Assembly: GCA_029238935.1 (NCBI GenBank)
Contig: JAQZBN010000042.1
Location: 1 to 33,225, forward strand
Reading direction: 5' to 3'
Source: Herbinix sp.
Lineage (GTDB): Bacteria > Bacillota > Clostridia > Lachnospirales > Lachnospiraceae
DNA length: 33,225 nucleotides
The stretch's first letter is position 1; each line of letters starts with the position of its first letter. A model generated the notes under the pieces. That model was not told the DNA's origin. It made no database searches and saw nothing but the letters and a program-made list of their open reading frames with translations. Made by a program: the position numbers and the translations under genes. Positions 1-5,633 of the stretch are shown here, in pieces.

Positions 1-579
1 AGACCAGGTGGTATGCCTCAGATGGTATTTGAATATATCCTAAAAAAGAATAATATTGATCCAAAGACAGATTTAACCATAATTCAAAATATTGATTTTG
101 GTTTAACAGCACAGGCATTTGCATCGGACACCGGTGATTATACCATTGAGTTTGAACCAGCAGCTACTGCACTTGAACTAGAAGGAACCGGAAAAGTAGT
201 AGCATCCCTTGGTGTAGAAAGCGGTAAGGTGCCTTATACTGCATTCTCAGCGAAGAAGAGTTATATAGAGAAGAATTCCGATATTATTCAGAGTTTTACC
301 AATGCAGTTCAAAAGGGTATGGATTATGTTGCATCCCATACACCGGAAGAAATTGCAAAAGTAATTCAACCTCAATTTGCAGAGACAGATAAGGAAACGC
401 TTGTAAAGATCGTTACCAGATATTATGAACAGGATACATGGAAAGAGAATTTAGTATTTGAAGAAGAAAGCTTAGATCTCTTACAGGATATTTTAAGTGA
501 AGCCGGTGAATTAGAAGCACAAGTTCCTTATGACAAGATAGTAACAAAAACATTTGCAGAAAAAGCAGTCGATAAATAA
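1..579 (+). CDS. ABC transporter substrate-binding protein, NMT1/THI5-like (5' truncated by window edge)
   Basis: The reading frame is open from base 1 (it begins R-P-G-G before the first Met at base 13), so this is the C-terminal ~192 residues of a longer gene. The pattern of an SBP lobe followed by helices (IEFEPAATALE, then VASLGVESGKVPYTAFSAK, then a YIEKNSDIIQSFTNAVQKG helix) fits the SsuA/NrtA/ThiY-like family of periplasmic-type binding proteins, which in Firmicutes are lipoproteins on the outer face of the membrane. The N-terminal signal/lipobox and the permease and ATPase partners lie outside the window. Family members bind sulfonates, nitrate/bicarbonate or thiamine pyrimidine precursors. 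The thiamine operon 11 kb away makes a precursor transporter tempting, but nothing here fixes the substrate. It is followed by a strong hairpin, so it ends its transcription unit. Confidence 0.75.
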   Translation, partial: RPGGMPQMVFEYILKKNNIDPKTDLTIIQNIDFGLTAQAFASDTGDYTIEFEPAATALELEGTGKVVASLGVESGKVPYTAFSAKKSYIEKNSDIIQSFTNAVQKGMDYVASHTPEEIAKVIQPQFAETDKETLVKIVTRYYEQDTWKENLVFEEESLDLLQDILSEAGELEAQVPYDKIVTKTFAEKAVDK

Positions 580-621
580 GTGTAAACTTCGTAAGTGAAG
601 CATAATTAAACTAGAATCAAA

Positions 622-655
622 AAGTGGCTGTCACTGGGAAAGGTGGCAGCCACTT
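622..655. terminator. Bidirectional intrinsic terminator
   Basis: A 13-bp stem (AAGTGGCTGTCAC with GTGGCAGCCACTT, one G-T pair) encloses an 8-nt loop. On the minus strand the stem runs directly into a T5 tract; on the plus strand it is followed by a T-rich stretch. It probably ends both the binding-protein gene and the leftward pcrA unit. Confidence 0.8.
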
Positions 656-678
656 AAATGTTTTCTTTCTGTATAATC

Positions 679-725
679 GGATACCGACAATACGTTGGAA
701 AACCAACGGATAAAGTTCGGTATCC
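679..725. other. Nested two-tier hairpin between convergent units
   Basis: An outer perfect 9-bp stem (GGATACCGA at 679-687 with TCGGTATCC at 717-725) encloses an inner perfect 6-bp stem (CGTTGG at 693-698, AAAA loop, CCAACG at 703-708). There is no T tract directly after it on either strand, so it is either an auxiliary terminator or a structured RNA 3' end for the leftward unit. Confidence 0.4.
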
Positions 726-750
726 TAGATAAAGCTCTTTTGTCATATCA

Positions 751-1017
751 TTAAATTACAGGATCGGAAGTAGTATCAGCTTCACTTTCATCTTCGTAAT
801 CATCCTCATAATCATCAAAATCATCTTCAAAATCCTCAAGATAATCCGGTGTCATATAACGATAGATTGCATATGCGATTGCAGCTACTGCAGCTACAGC
901 ACCCATGATAGCTAATATTAAGATGATTGTATGTTTCTTTTCCTCCATTGGATCTTTCCGATGGATCAATTCTCCAAGCTTTACTGCACTAAGAAATTCA
1001 TCAATTTTATTTCCCAT
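751..1017 (-). CDS. Small single-pass membrane protein with acidic C-terminal tail (unknown function)
   Basis: An 88-residue protein not recognised as a named family. The chosen ATG at 1017 follows AAGGAAG at a 7-nt spacing; an in-frame ATG at 1086 has no such site. Residues 1-28 are polar (MGNKIDEFLSAVKLGELIHR), residues about 31-53 form one Ala/Ile-rich transmembrane helix, and residues 57-83 are almost all Asp/Glu with Tyr/Phe, ending TTSDPVI. The N-terminus has no cleavable signal features, so it is likely anchored with one end in the cytoplasm; orientation is not determined. It lies 146 bp downstream of pcrA on the same strand, so it may be read through from pcrA or have its own promoter. 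Function is unknown; the acidic tail could bind cations or basic partners, but that is only a guess. Confidence 0.65.
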   Translation of the reverse strand: MGNKIDEFLSAVKLGELIHRKDPMEEKKHTIILILAIMGAVAAVAAIAYAIYRYMTPDYLEDFEDDFDDYEDDYEDESEADTTSDPVI

Positions 1018-1163
1018 ACAAAACACTTCCTTTCTTTGATTAGTAACAAGTGAATTAATATTCATCTTGTTTATAAAATGATCCAAAATGATTATATCAT
1101 AAAATGGATTGTTTTACTATATTTTTTGGAAACATTAAATATTTTAATCAAATTAGGCTTTTT

Positions 1164-3464
1164 TTATTCAACTTTTATAAGTTTTGCAAAGGTAGAAAGA
1201 AGTTTTTTAGTACCTGCCGGAAAATCAACGGTTATCTCATAATCCTTGCCACCTTGTGTAATATCAGTTACTAAACCTATACCGAATTTAATGTGTTTTA
1301 CCATATCACCAACACCATAATCAAGAGTTCCTAGCTGATTTCCGGTAAATTGTTTTGGATCGGGTACTGAGTATGGCTTATAGGCTGTCTGTGATTGACT
1401 GCGATTACCATTGGCAGAGGGTTTTTCAAAATCAAAAGATTTATTATGATCAAAGGTAAAATCAACATCCTTGACTGCAAAACTACGTTGCGTTCGATTA
1501 GGAGTAGCGTTAATTTTTATTAAATATCTTGGTATTTCATTCACAAAGCGGGAGGGTTTATTAAACTGTGTTTCACCTCGAAGCATACGCTGCTTTGCAG
1601 CAGTCAGGGAAAGGAACTTCATTGCACGGGTAATTCCAACATAACATAACCTTCGTTCCTCTTCGATCTCTTCTTCCGGATTATCAGCATGGATGGACAT
1701 GTACCCTGGGAAAATACCTTCCTCCATGCCACATAAGAATACATAGGGAAACTCCAAACCTTTCGCACTATGAAGGGTCATCAATACGATATTATCTGCA
1801 TCTTGGTTCAAATTTTCAATATCGGATACTAAGGCAACTTCTTCTAGGAATCCACTAAGAGAAGGTTGTTCTGCTGTTTCCTCATAGGCAGTCATCTTAT
1901 TGACAAGTTCGTCAATGTTTCCGATTCGATCAATCGCATCTTCCTTGTTTTCTTCTTCTAATTCTCTTAAATACCCGGTAGCATCGAGGATGTCATCAAT
2001 TAATTCCTTCAAAGAAAAACCTTCAGATCTGACTCTGGATTTTAATCCTTCAATCAGGCTGACAAAGGGAGTTATTTTTGAAGCAGTTCTTCCAAGTCCA
2101 GGGATATGTTCGGAACGGGTTAATGCAGAATAGAAGCTAATGCCCTGTTCTACAGCATAATCATTGATACGATCAATGGTAGTCAAACCAATTCCTCGTC
2201 TTGGGGTATTGATGATACGTTTAACTGCAATACTGTCTAATCCATTATCAATGGTTTTTAAATAAGCAAGGATATCCTTTACTTCCTTACGAGCATAGAA
2301 GTTAACACTTCCGATAATTTTATAAGGAATATTACGAAATACGAGCTTTTCCTCGAATAGACGGGATTGAGCATTCATTCGGTAAAGAATGGCAATATCA
2401 TTGTATTTTGCATCACCCTGATCTACCAATTGTTTAATGGAGGAAGTGATGTGCTCTGCTTCTTCAAAGTCGGTCTCAAACTGAGTGAAATTAACCGGTT
2501 CTCCTTCTTCATTTTCGGTCCAAAGGGATTTGTCTTTACGACCTTTGTTATTACAAATTACTTCATTGGCAGCATTTAAAATACTCTTCGTGGAACGGTA
2601 ATTCTGCTCCAATTTAATTACTTCGGTATTGGGAAAGGCTTGCTCAAAGTTTAATATGTTATAAATATTAGCACCACGGAATTTATAGATCGACTGATCA
2701 TCATCACCAACAACACATAAATTATATTCTCTTATTCCCCGTTCATTCGTACCGGAGGCTAATTGACGAATTAGATTAAATTGTGCTGTATTAGTATCCT
2801 GATACTCATCGACCATGATATAACGGAACCGATTCTGAAAGTAGTTTAATGCATCAATATTGGTTTGAAATAATTCTACGGTCTTAAAAATCAAGTCATC
2901 AAAATCCAAAGCATTGCTGGCCTTCAGCCTTTTTTGATACTCAGTGTAAACCTGTGCATACTTCATCTGTTGAAAGCTACCTTGAGCACGAAGTGAAAAT
3001 TCTTCCGGACCGATGAGTTCATCCTTTGCTTTTGATATGATAGAAAGAAGAGCACTTTCTTTTGTGTTCTTCGTATCGACATTTAAATACTTACAGACCT
3101 CACGCATCAAGGTCTTCTGATCATCGGAATCATAAATTGTAAAACTTCGTTCATAACCGATGGTATCAATGTAACGTCTTAAAATACGTACACAGGTTGA
3201 ATGAAAGGTGCTGACCCATATACTCTCGGAACCAAAGCCAACGATCTTATCTACTCTTTCCCTCATCTCACTGGCTGCTTTATTAGTAAAGGTGATTGCC
3301 AGGATATGCCATGGGTTTACGTCTCTATGCTCGATAAGATAAGCAATCCGGTGTGTAAGCACTCTGGTTTTACCGGAACCGGCTCCTGCCAGAATAAGAA
3401 GAGGACCTTTATCGTGCAATACCGCCCGCTTTTGTTCCGGATTTAACGTATCATATATACTCAT
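1164..3464 (-). CDS. pcrA: ATP-dependent DNA helicase PcrA (UvrD/Rep family, SF1A)
   Basis: A 766-residue superfamily-1 3'-5' helicase used in nucleotide-excision repair, replication restart and removal of RecA from DNA. All helicase motifs are visible: Q-motif region LNPEQKRAV, Walker A GAGSGKT (residues 27-33), motif II VDEYQDTN, motif III VVGDDDQSIYKFRGA, motif IV LEQNYRS, motif V TLHSAKGLEFPYVFL and motif VI RRLCYVGITRA. The C-terminal Tudor-like segment (YGVGDMVKHIKFGIGLV) is the one PcrA uses to contact RNA polymerase. Length is normal. A TTGAAT-N17-TATAAT promoter with a LexA-like palindrome lies just upstream. The usual partners pcrB and ligA are not adjacent. The small membrane protein gene follows it. 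Confidence 0.95.
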   Translation of the reverse strand: MSIYDTLNPEQKRAVLHDKGPLLILAGAGSGKTRVLTHRIAYLIEHRDVNPWHILAITFTNKAASEMRERVDKIVGFGSESIWVSTFHSTCVRILRRYIDTIGYERSFTIYDSDDQKTLMREVCKYLNVDTKNTKESALLSIISKAKDELIGPEEFSLRAQGSFQQMKYAQVYTEYQKRLKASNALDFDDLIFKTVELFQTNIDALNYFQNRFRYIMVDEYQDTNTAQFNLIRQLASGTNERGIREYNLCVVGDDDQSIYKFRGANIYNILNFEQAFPNTEVIKLEQNYRSTKSILNAANEVICNNKGRKDKSLWTENEEGEPVNFTQFETDFEEAEHITSSIKQLVDQGDAKYNDIAILYRMNAQSRLFEEKLVFRNIPYKIIGSVNFYARKEVKDILAYLKTIDNGLDSIAVKRIINTPRRGIGLTTIDRINDYAVEQGISFYSALTRSEHIPGLGRTASKITPFVSLIEGLKSRVRSEGFSLKELIDDILDATGYLRELEEENKEDAIDRIGNIDELVNKMTAYEETAEQPSLSGFLEEVALVSDIENLNQDADNIVLMTLHSAKGLEFPYVFLCGMEEGIFPGYMSIHADNPEEEIEEERRLCYVGITRAMKFLSLTAAKQRMLRGETQFNKPSRFVNEIPRYLIKINATPNRTQRSFAVKDVDFTFDHNKSFDFEKPSANGNRSQSQTAYKPYSVPDPKQFTGNQLGTLDYGVGDMVKHIKFGIGLVTDITQGGKDYEITVDFPAGTKKLLSTFAKLIKVE

Positions 3465-3516
3465 GTTTTTTACCTGCCTGTCCTATGTATTCTTCTATCA
3501 AATGCAGTAAAACTGC

Positions 3517-3557
3517 AAACATATGTTTATTATAGCATGGAAGAGGAGTATATTCAA
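3517..3557 (-). promoter_or_regulatory. pcrA sigma-A promoter with LexA-like palindrome
   Basis: On the minus strand, TTGAAT (3557-3552), a 17-nt spacer and TATAAT (3534-3529) make a near-consensus promoter. Immediately after the -10, at 3528-3517, lies the palindrome AAACATATGTTT, one base per strand from the Gram-positive SOS form GAAC-N4-GTTC/T. A further inverted repeat, TGCAGT-AAA-ACTGCA, lies at 3503-3517 in the leader. Confidence 0.6.
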
Positions 3558-3666
3558 GGAGAGCATCATTTCATCAAAGATAAAATATGGGCTGATTAAT
3601 TAGTAAAAATCGTAAAATTCGATGAACAATCTAGAAAATAATGCTATCCATCGGTTTATTTTTGCT

Positions 3667-3695
3667 TTGACATATAGTAACAAATACTATATAAT
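3667..3695 (+). promoter_or_regulatory. Consensus sigma-A promoter for the DUF1836 gene
   Basis: TTGACA (3667-3672), a 17-nt spacer and TATAAT (3690-3695) match the vegetative consensus exactly. The expected start of transcription (about 3702) falls at the ribosome site GTGAGGTG, so the leader would be only about 15 nt. Confidence 0.85.
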
Positions 3696-3715
3696 GGACA
3701 TGTGAGGTGATTGCA

Positions 3716-4393
3716 TTGGATATGTCCAAGGAAGAGTATATCAGAAGTTTGATTGATAGTCTGAAAGACATCAAATATATCATGCCGGATGATATACCGA
3801 ATATAGATTTATATATGGATCAGGTAACAACGTTTATGGACAAACATTTGACATCCTCCAAGCGTTACAGTGAAGATAAACTTCTGACTAAGACGATGAT
3901 CAATAATTACACCAAGAATGAATTGCTACCTCCTCCCAATAAGAAGAAATACACGAAGGAGCATATGTTCCTTTTGATATTTATATACTATTTTAAGAAT
4001 ATCTTATCGATCAGCGATATACAGAGTATCTTTAATCCATTGACTGAACGGTATTATGGAGAAGGATCCAAAGTAAAGCTAGAAGATATCTATGAGGAGA
4101 TTTTCCGACTGGAAAAAGAACACACCGAAGCTTTTACTAAGGATATTATCCGTAAGATGACAAAAGCGAAGGAGTCCTTTGCTGACATTGACGATCAGGA
4201 GGATCAGGATTTTCTGACGATGTTTTCATTTATCTGCATGCTTTGCTTTGATGTATATATGAAGAAACAGATTGTGGAAAAATTGATTGATCACAGTATG
4301 ACCGGTGATAAGAAAGATCGCTCCAAAGATGTTAAAGAACCAGTAAAGAAGCCGGATGGTAAAAGTGAAGCTTCCAAGAAGACGAAAGAGTAA
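3716..4393 (+). CDS. DUF1836 domain-containing protein
   Basis: A protein of about 225 residues. A TTG start at 3716 (L-D-M-S) sits 6 nt after GAGGTG; the ATG at 3722 is the alternative, and the GTG at 3707 lies inside the ribosome site. Residues about 15-180 match the DUF1836 pattern: the segment KRYSEDKLLTKTMINNYTKNELLPPP looks like a MerR-like helix-turn-helix start, followed by HMFLLIFIYYFKNILSISDIQSIF. The last ~30 residues are a charged Lys/Glu tail. DUF1836 proteins are common in Clostridia and Bacilli and are presumed DNA-binding, but no role is established. It is a single-gene unit between a consensus promoter and a bidirectional terminator. Confidence 0.85.
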   Translation: MDMSKEEYIRSLIDSLKDIKYIMPDDIPNIDLYMDQVTTFMDKHLTSSKRYSEDKLLTKTMINNYTKNELLPPPNKKKYTKEHMFLLIFIYYFKNILSISDIQSIFNPLTERYYGEGSKVKLEDIYEEIFRLEKEHTEAFTKDIIRKMTKAKESFADIDDQEDQDFLTMFSFICMLCFDVYMKKQIVEKLIDHSMTGDKKDRSKDVKEPVKKPDGKSEASKKTKE

Positions 4394-4453
4394 GTTCAAG
4401 ATCTAAGCAATGACGGCAAATGTAACATGATTGAGAGAATTTATTTTAAGACA

Positions 4454-4494
4454 AAATAAAGAGGGTAACCATTTCGTATGGTTACCCTTTATTT
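4454..4494. terminator. Bidirectional intrinsic terminator (DUF1836 gene / yerC)
   Basis: A long A/T-flanked stem with a GGGTAACCAT / ATGGTTACCC core, a TTCGT loop and TTTATTT on the plus side; the minus side reads CTCTTTATTTTG. It is shared by the two convergent genes. Confidence 0.85.
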
Positions 4495-4498
4495 AATC

Positions 4499-4524
4499 AA
4501 ATGAATTGGTATACCAATTCATTT
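4499..4524. repeat. Perfect 26-bp palindrome
   Basis: A continuous perfect palindrome centred on GGTATACC (4508-4515), with arms AAATGAATT / AATTCATTT, followed by TTTTATT. It lies 4 bp from the terminator. It could be a second terminator or a protein-binding dyad. Confidence 0.6.
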
Positions 4525-4636
4525 TTATTCAACTTACGAACTAAAATATTCGGATCGTTCATTGTTAATTATTATTTTATTTCATTCATATTCATATTCG
4601 GGTAACTCGAGTGATTTAATTCATAGGTAGCAAAGC

Positions 4637-4948
4637 TTATTGTTGCTGCAAACTGGTCTCAGTATCCTTCATCCGCGCAAATACCATATCATAGCCATCA
4701 TTACCGTAATTTAAAGAACGGTTTACTCGGCTGATTGTAGCTGTGGAAGCGCCGGTCTTCTCTGCAATTTCAAGATATGTGTTATGATTGCGCAGCATTT
4801 TTGCAACTTCAAAGCGTTGAGATAGAGAAAGTAACTCATTCACGGTACAAATATCCTCAAAAAATATATAACATTCTTCCGCATCTTTCAGACTTAGAAT
4901 AGCTTCAAACAAATGATCTACGGCAGAGGTTCTGATGTTCTTACTCAT
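4637..4948 (-). CDS. yerC: YerC/YecD family TrpR-related regulator
   Basis: A 103-residue protein of the TrpR-superfamily group typified by Bacillus YerC. The ATG at 4948 is chosen because AAAGGAG lies 8 nt upstream; the in-frame ATG at 4966 lies just upstream of that site. The central helix-turn-helix is clear: ELLSLSQRFEVAKML, then YLEIAEKTGASTATISRVNRSL, where the TGASTATISRV helix is the DNA-recognition helix. The ligand and targets are unknown, and classical TrpR tryptophan-pocket conservation cannot be judged by eye. A dyad TGTCAAG-N7-CTTGACA lies 35-55 bp upstream of the start and may be an autoregulatory operator. Confidence 0.9.
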   Translation of the reverse strand: MSKNIRTSAVDHLFEAILSLKDAEECYIFFEDICTVNELLSLSQRFEVAKMLRNHNTYLEIAEKTGASTATISRVNRSLNYGNDGYDMVFARMKDTETSLQQQ

Positions 4949-4982
4949 CGATTGGACTCCTTTCATCCGAGGTATTTCTTTA

Positions 4983-5003
4983 TGTCAAGAAGATTGCTTG
5001 ACA
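4983..5003. promoter_or_regulatory. Inverted repeat upstream of yerC (candidate operator)
   Basis: TGTCAAG (4983-4989) and CTTGACA (4997-5003) are perfect inverted arms separated by 7 bp. The right arm also provides a TTGACA on the plus strand 15 nt before a TATAAT (5019-5024), which would fire rightward, antisense to the cysteine-rich gene. Confidence 0.35.
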
Positions 5004-5094
5004 AGTTTTTTCACACAGTATAATTTTAGCACTCTAAAGTTATAAAGTAAAGAGTTTTTTGCAATACAGTAAATTAATACCATAAATTTTTATA

Positions 5095-5400
5095 TTATCT
5101 CCACCAAAACGGAGTATTCGGCGAGCAGGAACGGCAGGAACGGCATGATGAGCAGGAATTAAAACTGCGGCATGGTCTGCTACCACAGAAATAGGTCTTG
5201 CGAGCAAAGCACCGGTCTTCACGACAACCACAGGAATTCTCACGACAGCCACAAGAATTATTATGCTCACGGCAACTGCAAGAATGATGCTCACGACAGC
5301 CACAAGAATGATGCTCACGACAACCACAAGATTCTTCTCTAACGAAACAACGATCCTCTCGACAACCACAGGAATTGAAGAAATTATTACATCCAAACAT
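5095..5400 (-). CDS. Cysteine-rich repeat protein (SCGCRE repeats), probable spore coat/exosporium component
   Basis: A 101-residue protein with 21 cysteines. The ATG at 5400 follows a perfect AAAGGAGGTG at a 7-nt spacing, which selects this frame over an overlapping one starting at 5396. After MFGCNNFFN come six copies of the unit SC(G/S)CRE with short D/H/N-rich linkers (residues about 10-65), then an Arg/Ser/Cys-rich part with RSC and SSC steps, ending FWWR. There is no signal peptide or membrane helix. The composition recalls the Cys-rich, disulfide-crosslinked exosporium/coat proteins of Clostridia (CdeC/CdeM type) or a metallothionein-like metal binder; no homology to either is claimed. 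A sigma-K-like promoter supports the coat idea. The DNA repeats (about 18-21 bp units) make it prone to copy-number change. Confidence 0.7.
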   Translation of the reverse strand: MFGCNNFFNSCGCREDRCFVREESCGCREHHSCGCREHHSCSCREHNNSCGCRENSCGCREDRCFARKTYFCGSRPCRSFNSCSSCRSCRSCSPNTPFWWR

Positions 5401-5423
5401 TGAATAACACCTCCTTTCTACTA

Positions 5424-5450
5424 TAATTTATGCAGCGAAAGAAAAAAGGT
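5424..5450 (-). promoter_or_regulatory. Sigma-K-like (late mother-cell) promoter of the cysteine-rich gene
   Basis: On the minus strand, AC (5450-5449) is followed after 16 nt by CATAAATTA (5432-5424), matching the sigma-K consensus AC-N16/17-CATANNNTA. The start of transcription would fall at or next to the ribosome site. No good TTGACA/TATAAT pair was seen in the same place. Confidence 0.45.
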
Positions 5451-5633
5451 GATTTATGTAAGAAAAAGTAATGAAAGAAAAATAATCCTCAGATTATGGA
5501 GAAAACGAAGTACTATTACCTTTTTGTTTCTTTTATTTTATAATGCAATAAAGTATAATTTGTTATATAAAAATAATTCACTGGATAGGATATAGTAACT
5601 TGCTAATATACCTTATAGAAAAGAGGGGTGGAT

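Noticed and set aside
5040..5396. Alternative frame over the cysteine-rich gene giving a Val/Ile-rich protein
   Set aside because: Its start is 4 bp inside the better-placed ATG; the hydrophobic repeats are simply the shifted reading of the SCGCRE DNA repeats.
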